From IMG/VR virus record IMGVR_UViG_3300032116_000483, positions 1 to 41,115 of that record: a stretch of DNA of 41,115 nt. The stretch is one strand, 5' to 3'. Origin of the DNA: a virus. The translations under genes were made by a program, and so were the position numbers. Below are positions 11,891-18,625 of the stretch, piece by piece (position 1 is the first letter of the stretch; every line of letters begins with the position of its first letter). The notes under the pieces were generated by a model. The model had not been told where the DNA came from and searched no databases. It was given only the letters and a program-made list of their open reading frames with translations.

Positions 11891-12442
11891 ATGCCAAACA
11901 TCATCGAAAACTACTTGGAGTTGACGTTCGCACAGACGGAGAACGACCGTCGTATGACTACGCTTGTGGCCGAGATTGAGAAGGGTAACTTCTTCAACTA
12001 TCTTTGGCCAATTGCACTTCATACGGAGAGTCTCAAGCGGGACTTCTTCGAGGAGGAAGAGAAGATGCGTCGAAACGCGTGCATTCGCCAGTGGGGTACG
12101 AGACAGGACGCGTACGACGTCATCAACACGACCGTTAGCAACGTATGGTATCTACATTATAATTGCTGGCAACCAACGCTGTGCGTAACATTTTCCACAG
12201 CATGGAGTGCCCCAATCGCCCTCTACCGCAACCTCGTACCAATGGGATACGACATATACGCGGAGTTTTATGACGCTGGCGACGCAACTGCAGGAGTTTT
12301 TAAGACAGTCGATCGCGTGTTGTTTGAGGCATACGCAACAGATGTCACAAATCCGAATGATCCTGTTCGCAAAATGGTGGATCATCGATTCGGCATCTCG
12401 GAGTACGAGCAGATGCAGCGAGATGAGGCATTTAGCGAGTAG
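11891..12442 (+). CDS. Hypothetical protein, 183 aa; last gene of the rightward operon
   Basis: ATG at 11891 follows TAGGAGG; an in-frame TTG/GTG extension to 11870 would overlap the pseudoknot and is rejected. Helical N-terminus with a charged stretch (FFEEEEKMRRNACIR), a beta-rich Trp/Tyr middle, and a helical, acidic C-terminus. No family recognised. Confidence 0.7.
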   Translation: MPNIIENYLELTFAQTENDRRMTTLVAEIEKGNFFNYLWPIALHTESLKRDFFEEEEKMRRNACIRQWGTRQDAYDVINTTVSNVWYLHYNCWQPTLCVTFSTAWSAPIALYRNLVPMGYDIYAEFYDAGDATAGVFKTVDRVLFEAYATDVTNPNDPVRKMVDHRFGISEYEQMQRDEAFSE

Positions 12443-12463
12443 TCTGTAGCCAGCACTCTCACA

Positions 12464-12498
12464 CCCTGAGTAGAGGGTAACAGGGATAAAACTTCTCT
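12464..12498 (+). promoter_or_regulatory. RNA pseudoknot, class B, copy 14, after the last gene
   Basis: Stem 1 CCCTG (12464-12468) pairs with CAGGG (12481-12485), a compensatory change from ACTG/CAGT. Stem 2 AGAG (12472-12475) pairs with CTCT (12495-12498). Loop 2 GGTAA is canonical and the linker is extended but ends in AACTT. No gene with a ribosome binding site follows, so this copy is purely 3' to the operon. Confidence 0.75.
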
Positions 12499-12546
12499 CA
12501 TCAATAAAGGCGGCCATTCTTTCGAGAGTCTCCGCCTGCATATGAT

Positions 12547-12603
12547 GGGGGCCCATCTTATATCCAGAGTAGTCTGGCCGTATAAGAGGGGGCCCCCTTT
12601 TTT
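12547..12603 (+). terminator. Strong rho-independent terminator closing the rightward operon
   Basis: GGGGGCCC (12547-12554) pairs with GGGCCCCC (12590-12597). Nested inner stems are CTTATA/TATAAG (12557-12562 with 12581-12586) and CCAGA/TCTGG (12564-12568 with 12573-12577). A run of six T follows (12598-12603). Confidence 0.9.
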
Positions 12604-12630
12604 GATGCTCGATGTGTGCAAGAGTGGCCC

Positions 12631-12646
12631 GGGGAAAGCTTTCCCC
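12631..12646. repeat. Perfect 16-bp palindrome
   Basis: GGGGAAAGCTTTCCCC is a perfect palindrome just downstream of the operon terminator. A further GC-rich hairpin TCGCGC/GCGCGA (12670-12675 with 12684-12689) follows with four T. Possible operator or replication-related structure. Confidence 0.7.
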
Positions 12647-12743
12647 CAGCCGAGGGGTGCGGAGGGGAGTCGCGCTTCGACTGGCGCGATTTTCGGTGCG
12701 ATCGCTGCAAACATGCGCGCAAGTGTGTAAATAATATTCAAAA

Positions 12744-12765
12744 CAACATTACCGAACTAATGTTG
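12744..12765. repeat. 8-bp inverted repeat in AT-rich region
   Basis: CAACATTA (12744-12751) and TAATGTTG (12758-12765) form a perfect inverted repeat around CCGAAC. It is not followed by a T-run, so it is more likely a protein-binding site or origin element than a terminator. Confidence 0.55.
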
Positions 12766-12936
12766 CTTTAAAACATGGCCAATCGTCGATTTAGGCATCA
12801 CAATGCGCTAAAACGCTGTAGACATAAAAGTTATAAATACTTACAGTGTCGTTTTACCCCTGCTTTTCGCATTACACAGGACTTTCTGGCCACTTTTGTA
12901 TTATTTTCGAGCATATTTCACACCTTCACTGTCAAT

Positions 12937-12998
12937 GTGGATAACTTTATGTCAATGTTTACGTAACAGTTTTGATATTGTGGATAACATGTGGATAA
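12937..12998 (-). other. Cluster of three perfect DnaA boxes; candidate replication origin
   Basis: TGTGGATAA, the complement of the DnaA box TTATCCACA, occurs at 12937-12945, 12979-12987 and 12990-12998, all in the same orientation. The first and third copies share the longer context GTGGATAACTTTATGT (12938-12953 and 12991-13006). They lie in an AT-rich, gene-free stretch where the two convergent operons meet (about 12730-13210). The remainder of that stretch shows only the inverted repeat at 12744-12765 and a TGTCCGGACA palindrome at 13132-13141. A phage or plasmid-type origin using host DnaA is a reasonable inference. Confidence 0.65.
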
Positions 12999-13215
12999 CT
13001 TTATGTATAGTATCTGCGCTTGCGTCAACGATCGCGCTGGCCACAACATAAGCGATTTGAGGCTTTTAAATGCGGAATTCTTAAACGAATGCGGGAATTA
13101 TATCATACGTAGTTTTATGCGAATGTCCAAATGTCCGGACAAAGTAACGAACATGGCCAACCTGCACCCTTAAAACATATACCCCAGATCATATGCATAG
13201 GCTCTTTTTCTCAAT

Positions 13216-13253
13216 AAAAAAAAACACTGCACCTTTGTGAAGAGGTGCAGTGT
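13216..13253 (-). terminator. Rho-independent terminator closing the leftward operon
   Basis: An 11-bp stem ACACTGCACCT (13224-13234) with AGGTGCAGTGT (13243-13253) is preceded on the plus strand by a run of A (13216-13224), giving a U-run for leftward transcripts. Confidence 0.9.
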
Positions 13254-13289
13254 GAGGGATAGTGCGTGATCAATTGTATGAGGATAATG

Positions 13290-13538
13290 CTAATTGTTCT
13301 TCTTGTTATTGGATATACGTTGTACTCGTATTAGCAGTACCTCGCCGGAATTCATTTGCACTCGATAGATGAATCCTTTCGTTGAATACTCCCGCCGGAT
13401 TGAATACACGTCACACTTACAATGATGCTGTGCTGCAAATAACGCAGCGTGACCTCTATGTGGCCGATGCTGGTCATTGGGAATATCCATGATGTACGAC
13501 GTACCGTAAATAAACGCTTCATACTGCGTGGTACTCAT
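13290..13538 (-). CDS. Hypothetical protein, 82 aa; last gene of the leftward operon
   Basis: ATG at 13538 follows AAGGAAG and overlaps the upstream TGA (TGATG); the TTG six bases earlier is not needed. Residues 19-42 are rich in His and Cys (DQHRPHRGHAALFAAQHHCKCDVY), suggestive of metal binding but matching no known motif. The C-terminus is basic. No family recognised. Confidence 0.65.
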   Translation of the reverse strand: MSTTQYEAFIYGTSYIMDIPNDQHRPHRGHAALFAAQHHCKCDVYSIRREYSTKGFIYRVQMNSGEVLLIRVQRISNNKKNN

Positions 13539-13750
13539 CAACAATCTTCCTTGGGTTCTGGCCCTACGGTATCAATGTACGTATGCGCCCACTGAATTGC
13601 GTCGTCTCGCGTGTTTAACGCGGCGTATATGTACTTGCCAATTATCCAGCATTTAATAGACATGATCCAACGTCCAGTGCTTGTCTCTATAATCTGATAC
13701 GCGGTATTGTTGTGTGTTAGATGCTCGATGTGAATTGCAATCTCACTCAT
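13538..13750 (-). CDS. Hypothetical protein, 70 aa
   Basis: ATG at 13750 follows AGAGGAG. Small alpha/beta protein with beta strands around residues 2-10 and 16-40 and a helix (RDDAIQWAHTYI). No family recognised. Its stop overlaps the next start, so it is translated together with its neighbour. Confidence 0.65.
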   Translation of the reverse strand: MSEIAIHIEHLTHNNTAYQIIETSTGRWIMSIKCWIIGKYIYAALNTRDDAIQWAHTYIDTVGPEPKEDC

Positions 13751-13763
13751 AAGTGTTACTCCT

Positions 13764-14117
13764 CTATGTTAACTCGCAAAATACGCCGGGCAACTTATCG
13801 TACAGATTGACATCCGAGCACACGATTCGCAGTAGTTGTGATGGATCATCAAAATTCACAATCCAGCAGCGGTTCAGCTGTAGGAGTGGTTCAAATACTG
13901 TGGGCATAAACCGTGTCTCTTGCGTAAGTTCTATCCATCTGTATGGTGTTGTCTCTGTATCGATAAATTCCTGAAGTACGCCCGGGACTTTATTCTGATC
14001 ACCCTGCTGGTGAAAGTAGTACCGATGCACGTTTTGAAGTTCATTCGCTATCAGCTCCATATTCTTTTGGTAAAACGGCCGATACCGTGTAAGCCGGTCA
14101 TACTCATTCCTTCTCAT
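13764..14117 (-). CDS. Hypothetical protein, 117 aa
   Basis: ATG at 14117 follows GGAGCAGGAG. Basic, Tyr-rich helical N-terminus (NEYDRLTRYRPFYQKN), then a mixed C-terminal part ending in beta strands. No family recognised. Five bases separate it from the 59-aa gene upstream. Confidence 0.65.
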   Translation of the reverse strand: MRRNEYDRLTRYRPFYQKNMELIANELQNVHRYYFHQQGDQNKVPGVLQEFIDTETTPYRWIELTQETRFMPTVFEPLLQLNRCWIVNFDDPSQLLRIVCSDVNLYDKLPGVFCELT

Positions 14118-14122
14118 AAAGT

Positions 14123-14302
14123 CTACTCCTGCTCCTTCTCATGCTGCTTGGCCAATTCCTTCATAATAGCCTTGTAGAAGTAGTCATTCTCCTCAAGTCG
14201 CGCTGCTGCTTCTTCCATCTGCTCGTTTGCGTGAAAGTCGCAGAGAATGGTGTGAGTGCGTGATATTTCACACCCACACTTCTTCTTTTTACGGTCCGCC
14301 AT
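14123..14302 (-). CDS. Small Cys/His protein, 59 aa
   Basis: A short reading frame filling the gap between two neighbours. ATG at 14302 is preceded by AAAGAGGAC and overlaps the upstream gene by 14 bases. N-terminus ADRKKKKCGCE, with a second Cys-x2-His (CDFH) about 12 residues later, gives a CxC...CxxH arrangement that could bind zinc. The remainder is a charged helix rich in Glu and Lys. The size, frame and compact fit into the operon support it being real. Confidence 0.65.
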   Translation of the reverse strand: MADRKKKKCGCEISRTHTILCDFHANEQMEEAAARLEENDYFYKAIMKELAKQHEKEQE

Positions 14303-14678
14303 AGTAGTCCTCTTTCTTTGTATTGTTCTTATCAGTATATGCGGCGATTGAATCTTTCTCGATCTGATTGTACTTGTGCATTAATTGGGATATAGTACTT
14401 TTTGTGGATTCAGACACAGTATCCCGCGGGGTTATCTTCTCAGCCCACGAATGCAACTCACGTACTGCCTGCGCGCGCAGCGTCTGAATAACTTTGGCCA
14501 ATCCTTCTGGCGTGTCTGCATCACGACACGGTACTTCAAAAAGCATGATATACCGTCCTTGATGCACAAGGACTACTGCACCAAATGGTACTAAGTCGTC
14601 AAATCGCGATACACTAATAAGCAATCGTAACTCAGTGCTAAGTACGTGCCGTTCCTCATAACTAAATGTGTTACTCAT
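14289..14678 (-). CDS. Hypothetical protein, 129 aa
   Basis: ATG at 14678 follows GGAGGAAGG. Beta-rich first half (LRLLISVSRFDDLVPFGAVVLVHQGRYIMLFEV) and helical second half (EGLAKVIQTLRAQAVRELHSWAEKI), then a polar tail. The alternation resembles small alpha/beta proteins, but no family is recognised. Overlaps its neighbours at both ends (ATGA with the upstream gene). Confidence 0.65.
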   Translation of the reverse strand: MSNTFSYEERHVLSTELRLLISVSRFDDLVPFGAVVLVHQGRYIMLFEVPCRDADTPEGLAKVIQTLRAQAVRELHSWAEKITPRDTVSESTKSTISQLMHKYNQIEKDSIAAYTDKNNTKKEDYYGGP

Positions 14679-15052
14679 ATAGTTCCTTCCTCCTCCGTTG
14701 AATCAATAAGACGTTTGATGTACTCTTCGTCATAACCAATTGGATCTTCATCACCAGTAACCCCCGGGACTTTCTCTTCGGGTATAGGCGCGGTCACAAT
14801 ACTATCCCCCGGGCCACTTCTCCACAAATTCCCTTCAATAATATACCAACGATCTTCAATACCTTGCGACTCATTCCACATATTGATAAGCTCTACGGTA
14901 ATATCCACTAGATATGGCCGTAAGTACTCATCAAGCACTGCGTCCTCAATCTGAAGCGAGACGTGCTGGGGTACTGATAATGAAAGTACCCCCATAATCA
15001 CGCTTGTCCACTCGGGATTTTTTAAGTCCTGTGCATGAAGTACCTCTACCAT
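14675..15052 (-). CDS. Hypothetical acidic protein, 125 aa
   Basis: ATG at 15052 shares a base with the upstream stop (TAATG) and follows GGGGAAC. Middle region (residues 30-65) is helical; the C-terminal 40 residues are very acidic (DEDPIGYDEEYIKRLIDSTEEEG). No family recognised. Belongs to the run of overlapping small genes 13290-15770. Confidence 0.65.
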   Translation of the reverse strand: MVEVLHAQDLKNPEWTSVIMGVLSLSVPQHVSLQIEDAVLDEYLRPYLVDITVELINMWNESQGIEDRWYIIEGNLWRSGPGDSIVTAPIPEEKVPGVTGDEDPIGYDEEYIKRLIDSTEEEGTI

Positions 15053-15357
15053 TAGAGTTCCCCTGTATATGTCATTAGATCCTTGAGTGTTGCTACTCCT
15101 TCCTTTTCAGTCTGCGGTAGTTTTGCCTCGATCTCCTGCAGAAACAAGATAGGATCACTACCTTCATACACGTTAACATAGTAGTCTAAGTAATTATGAG
15201 TCATTTTTGCTGCAGTGCTAATGCGGGAAAACAACTCCTCACGTTGTCTAATCTCATCAATGGTATACTCCATTGCAATGAGGCTGGTTCGTGTCTCAGT
15301 AGCAATTGACTCGATAATAGTGGTCAATCGCTCCAAGTTCTCTATGTCTATGATCAT
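15052..15357 (-). CDS. Hypothetical helical protein, 101 aa
   Basis: ATG at 15357 follows GGGAGGG and overlaps the upstream stop by four bases; the in-frame GTG at 15378 is rejected for lack of a ribosome binding site. Almost entirely helical and acidic (ENLERLTTIIESIATETRTS, DEIRQREELFSRIS). No family recognised. Confidence 0.65.
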   Translation of the reverse strand: MIIDIENLERLTTIIESIATETRTSLIAMEYTIDEIRQREELFSRISTAAKMTHNYLDYYVNVYEGSDPILFLQEIEAKLPQTEKEGVATLKDLMTYTGEL

Positions 15358-15770
15358 TTGTCCCTCCCGAACGACCACGCTGCCAGTGGTAACTTTGCTG
15401 GAGTCTCTGGCGCGATGTATACGTTAATTATACGATAATTACTGTAGAAATCTTCCTCAGTAAGCGGGCCAATCTCTGTTGGTGGCTCATCACCTTGTTC
15501 AGCTACCTCTCCCCCCTCGTCAACTGAGAGAAATGGTACAAGTGTACCAATATGTTCATAAGCATCAGGAATAGCCTCCCCGGCCACAATTAAACACACG
15601 GTACGCTTAACTATTGTCTCCATGGCAGGATTGTAGTGTACATGGAAGTACACAAAGTTTGCGTACTGCTCTACACTGACAGTTGATTTACTCGGTAAAT
15701 CGACACTTACCTCACTTGGCCACGACTCATCACGAAAATCGAAAAAAGGTTTAATAGCGAACGTTTGCAT
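15354..15770 (-). CDS. Hypothetical protein, 138 aa
   Basis: ATG at 15770 follows AAAAAGGTG and overlaps the upstream stop (TAATG). Beta-rich (VSVEQYANFVYFHVHYNPAM, TVCLIVAGEAI) with an acidic linker (residues 88-105). No family recognised. It directly follows the virion-like coiled-coil protein, so a structural role is possible. Confidence 0.6.
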   Translation of the reverse strand: MQTFAIKPFFDFRDESWPSEVSVDLPSKSTVSVEQYANFVYFHVHYNPAMETIVKRTVCLIVAGEAIPDAYEHIGTLVPFLSVDEGGEVAEQGDEPPTEIGPLTEEDFYSNYRIINVYIAPETPAKLPLAAWSFGRDK

Positions 15771-16444
15771 TACCGCACCTTTTTAATAAACGCGGTGAGA
15801 TCGTTGATCCATCCTTGCGAATTGGGGTCACTGGCTGTACCTTTTGACATATCTTGTCGAAGAATCCAAAGCATATCCCAGATTTTTGACCACACGAGGT
15901 CCGCAATTTCTTGTTTGGATAGCGATTGAGCTGGCTTCTGGGCCTCTAACTGCCGAATTTGATTTTCTAAATCATCGATGCGATTTGCAAGCGTGTTCAC
16001 CTGACTTGTAAGTGTCGCAGCACTATCGCCAGCTGCTACCGCACGATTGGCCAATGTGGTTGCAGTTTGAATAGCAAGCTTCATCTCTGCAACTTGTGCA
16101 TCATTGATGTTAACAGTGGTACCCGAGACTGCTGACTCAGCAGGAATAAACCCGGGAAGTTCAAAATAAAAAATCGGTGCATTATACCCTCGTCCATTTG
16201 ACGGGTCGGTAAATACGACCATCATTTTCCCGTCTACAGAAATTAAAGAAATATTTCCCGGGGCAAAAAACAACTGCTGTGCTTTTTTGCCTACCTCTAT
16301 CTTCCACAAACGAGTACCCCACGGGCCACTTCCACGCAGATTTCCTACCGTCGTAGTATAGATCGCCCCTGTCTTGTCTACTGCAAAAGTTGGGGTCGTT
16401 GCCCCATACGTCCCCATTTCCAAGGGAATTTGTACTGGTTTCAT
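15770..16444 (-). CDS. Probable virion-associated protein with coiled coil, 224 aa
   Basis: ATG at 16444 follows AAGGAGGAC. The N-terminal 105 residues are beta-rich and repetitive (short blade-like units such as TPTFAVDKTGAIYTTTVG and NISLISVDGKMMVVFTD), as in sugar-binding or propeller-like domains. Residues about 115-175 are a heptad-rich coiled coil (LANRIDDLENQIRQLEAQ). The C-terminus is a Trp-rich helix. Next to the endolysin, this organisation fits a head or tail fibre or a base-plate accessory protein; no named family is recognised. Confidence 0.55.
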   Translation of the reverse strand: MKPVQIPLEMGTYGATTPTFAVDKTGAIYTTTVGNLRGSGPWGTRLWKIEVGKKAQQLFFAPGNISLISVDGKMMVVFTDPSNGRGYNAPIFYFELPGFIPAESAVSGTTVNINDAQVAEMKLAIQTATTLANRAVAAGDSAATLTSQVNTLANRIDDLENQIRQLEAQKPAQSLSKQEIADLVWSKIWDMLWILRQDMSKGTASDPNSQGWINDLTAFIKKVR

Positions 16445-16455
16445 TCGTGTCCTCC

Positions 16456-17010
16456 TTAGTTAACATTGACAATAAATTCGGCAATCTTTGCGATTGCCTG
16501 TGCGTACGTTTTGCCGGGATACGCCCAGCGACCGTTTAGATCTACCCATTTCGTTGCAATACCTAGTAAATTTAAACGCTCCAAAGTCGTGTATCGCGGC
16601 GAGCACTTCGCGAGATACTGCAGCTGAGAAATCATCACGCCAGCATACGACGCTGTAGGCTTAACTGCGTACGCAAGTAAGTGTGCATATTGAGCAAAAA
16701 TACCTGCTTCGGGAGTAAGCCACTTACCACCCTCAGCACCGTCATTGGTTGCGCCAATACCGGCCGGATTATAATTCTCCAACCACCGTCTGGAGGTAAA
16801 CCACCCTGTCTCGTGAATAGCTTGAGCAAACGGCATAAGATTGCCAATTAAGGAAATCTCCCCCATTACCACGTACGCCGTAACAATTCGGCTTACGTCT
16901 TCCGATCGCAGTGTTTTGTTCTTTGCTGTAAGCGCAGTCTTCATTTTAGATGCATCAACATTAGGCCCATTGATAATTAAGCAGTTAGCTAAGCGAATTG
17001 ACTCTGTCAT
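16456..17010 (-). CDS. Endolysin, glucosaminidase-type (N-acetylmuramidase/glucosaminidase fold)
   Basis: The central region AQAIHETGWF (62-71), followed by NYNPAGIGAT about ten residues later, GGKW and GIFAQYAHLLAYA, is the signature of the bacterial glucosaminidase/mannosyl-glycoprotein endo-beta-N-acetylglucosaminidase family. Glu67 is the expected catalytic acid. It would cleave the glycan strands of host peptidoglycan during lysis. There is no signal peptide, so export would need a holin, which I do not find next to it. ATG at 17010 follows AAGGAGG. No separate cell-wall-binding domain is visible at 184 aa. Confidence 0.85.
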   Translation of the reverse strand: MTESIRLANCLIINGPNVDASKMKTALTAKNKTLRSEDVSRIVTAYVVMGEISLIGNLMPFAQAIHETGWFTSRRWLENYNPAGIGATNDGAEGGKWLTPEAGIFAQYAHLLAYAVKPTASYAGVMISQLQYLAKCSPRYTTLERLNLLGIATKWVDLNGRWAYPGKTYAQAIAKIAEFIVNVN

Positions 17011-17024
17011 AAAACCTCCTTATT

Positions 17025-17110
17025 TGGTGCCGAAGACGGGAGTCGAACCCGTACGAGGTCCCCCTCAACGGTTTTTAAGACCGTAGCGTCTGCCATTCCG
17101 CCACTCCGGC
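17025..17110 (-). tRNA. tRNA-Leu (anticodon UAA)
   Basis: Complete class II cloverleaf on the minus strand. Acceptor GCCGGAG pairs with CTTCGGC; D-arm GCG/CGC; anticodon stem ACGGT/ACCGT with loop CTTAAAA giving anticodon TAA at 17075-17077. A long variable arm GAGG/CCTC and T-arm ACGGG-TTCGACT-CCCGT follow. CCA is encoded (17025-17027). Confidence 0.95.
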
Positions 17111-17118
17111 AACTATGA

Positions 17119-17151
17119 AATAACTAGGAAGGATTTCCCTTCCTAGTTATT
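17119..17151 (-). terminator. Long hairpin, probable (bi)directional terminator
   Basis: A perfect 14-bp inverted repeat, AATAACTAGGAAGG (17119-17132) and CCTTCCTAGTTATT (17138-17151), with loop ATTTC lies between the glycosyltransferase gene and tRNA-Leu. For leftward transcription the stem ends in TTATT followed by TTC, a weak U-tract; it could also act as a processing hairpin for the tRNA. Confidence 0.65.
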
Positions 17152-17174
17152 ATACACTATCGTTACAGTTTTTG

Positions 17175-17771
17175 CTATTCTCTGTCTGGCGGTGTGCGGA
17201 GATAGTTGTAGTATCCGAGATACTCATCAAGGCAAAGATGACCCCCAAATGAAGCTGCTCGCTCCGCAAGTATACCATCCGCGCAATAATCCATATCGAA
17301 TCGAAGGTGTTTCATTAACCGACCGCGAACCATGTAACAGGAAGTATCAATATTACCCACACGAGGGTTTGGTGAAGGTGGTAGGCGAACCGATCCGTTT
17401 TTCCATACTTGTCCCCAACTAATCATGTTAAGTCGCTCATCCTGCAACCTAATCACACGATTGAACCAGCTTGGGTGAATGATATTGTCGTCATCTAGAA
17501 TATACACCCAGTCTAAGTCATCAAAAGTCATTTGATCAAGAGCGAAGTTTCTATTCGGATTGCCCGCATGCCCAGTAAAAGGGGAGCGATAAAGCGTTAT
17601 CGCTGAGTTATAGTTAGCAGGATCAGAAATATGAATAGGTATATCAAAGCTAATATTAGCATTTGCTTGTGTAGCATCTAACACAATTACCCAAGAACAC
17701 GCAGTAGGCACAGTTGGCCGCATTATGTTTAAATTTTCTGGCCGTGTGCAGGGTGTAATAATATGAATCAT
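17175..17771 (-). CDS. GT-A fold glycosyltransferase, 198 aa
   Basis: Begins with IHIITPCTRPENL, the nucleotide-sugar binding start typical of GT-A enzymes. The acidic metal-binding motif ILDDDNIIHP follows at 91-100 (Asp93-95), as does a Gly/Asn segment (NPNRNFALDQM) like that in GT2/GT43-type enzymes. It would transfer a sugar from a UDP- or GDP-sugar; the acceptor is unknown (virion protein, host surface glycan or modified DNA). Short for the class. ATG at 17771 follows TTAGGAGG. It is paired with another glycosyltransferase upstream, and the two lie between two tRNA genes. Confidence 0.75.
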   Translation of the reverse strand: MIHIITPCTRPENLNIMRPTVPTACSWVIVLDATQANANISFDIPIHISDPANYNSAITLYRSPFTGHAGNPNRNFALDQMTFDDLDWVYILDDDNIIHPSWFNRVIRLQDERLNMISWGQVWKNGSVRLPPSPNPRVGNIDTSCYMVRGRLMKHLRFDMDYCADGILAERAASFGGHLCLDEYLGYYNYLRTPPDRE

Positions 17772-17783
17772 CGAACTTTCCTC

Positions 17784-18587
17784 CTAATCAACTAAGCTTT
17801 TCATAAACTCAGGATTACACCTGTTAATTTGGTGCAGAACAATGTAGAGTTCCCCGACATCATTGACTATTTTATTATCTTGAACATTCAAGCTATCAAA
17901 AACAACACTATCTAATGTTAATATCTGAGAGTCTCTGTGCGGTAGAATTTTTCTAGAGTGTGCGTCTATGTAGTTGTAGATATAAATGTTATACAATCCT
18001 TGATCGAAGAAATCTTTAGAACCCGATTTTCTGCGCTGCACGCCGAGATAAAATTGCAAACAGTTTATTATACCTGAGTACGTGCCTAAGATTGTACCGG
18101 CACACACAACTGGCTGATTTTCAAAATTGTTGTTATTGTATTCGGCTACAGAGGATGCGTGCTCAATCCAGTATCTATTTAAACCTGAGCTGCCATTGTC
18201 TCTATCTGAAAGTATGTTACACTCAGCAGCACAGTAAATTTGCTCGTCAAACTGAATTGAAAAAGGATCCCCTTGAAAAATAACATCGTCTAGATCGCAA
18301 AGCATTATTTTGTCAATTTTTTCACTACCCCACTTTTCGAGTATTTGATGATAGATCTCGTATCGATGCAGCATCAAATCATAGTTAAAAACGAAATCGC
18401 TGTAAATATCGAAGTTATACTCGTTGCATAGATCCTCTAATTCTTTAAACAGCTTCCCTCTTTCGCATAGTATAATTACTTTGCAATCTTTATTGTGCTT
18501 TCTTAAGCTTTTCGCAAAGTAATATATCCCGCCTTTACTAGTTTTTAAACTATTATACCCGCTGTATACACCAAAAATAACATTCAT
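17784..18587 (-). CDS. Glycosyltransferase-like protein with DLDD motif, 267 aa
   Basis: The segment KIMLCDLDDVIFQGDPF (93-109) carries the DxD metal/nucleotide-sugar motif. With the preceding helix (LHRYEIYHQILEKWG) it resembles GT8/GT-A-like transferases. A later Gly-rich part (VVCAGTILGTYSGI) fits the acceptor side. Base composition is visibly more A+T-rich and Asn/Tyr/Ile-rich than the surrounding genes, suggesting recent acquisition. The spacing from AAGGAG to the ATG at 18587 is long (13 bases, A-rich). Confidence 0.65.
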   Translation of the reverse strand: MNVIFGVYSGYNSLKTSKGGIYYFAKSLRKHNKDCKVIILCERGKLFKELEDLCNEYNFDIYSDFVFNYDLMLHRYEIYHQILEKWGSEKIDKIMLCDLDDVIFQGDPFSIQFDEQIYCAAECNILSDRDNGSSGLNRYWIEHASSVAEYNNNNFENQPVVCAGTILGTYSGIINCLQFYLGVQRRKSGSKDFFDQGLYNIYIYNYIDAHSRKILPHRDSQILTLDSVVFDSLNVQDNKIVNDVGELYIVLHQINRCNPEFMKSLVD

Positions 18588-18625
18588 TTTTTTTGTCTAA
18601 CTCCTTATGTTTGTCTAAAAGTAAC

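Noticed and set aside
4205-12498. Class B repeats as phage RNA-polymerase promoters or operators
   Set aside because: The conserved blocks are interrupted by variable segments that change only in complementary pairs, and the order is crossing; a DNA-binding motif would conserve the bases themselves.
4205-12498. Class B repeats as pistol ribozymes or preQ1 riboswitches
   Set aside because: Pistol ribozymes have a longer conserved linker and a third stem; preQ1-I has different loop sequences. The AGT/GTAA/AACTT loops do not match either as I know them. A database search would settle it.
12775-13173. Reading frames 12775-12966 and 12991-13173 in the intergenic zone
   Set aside because: No ribosome binding site, unusual composition, and the second starts within a DnaA box; the zone reads as noncoding.
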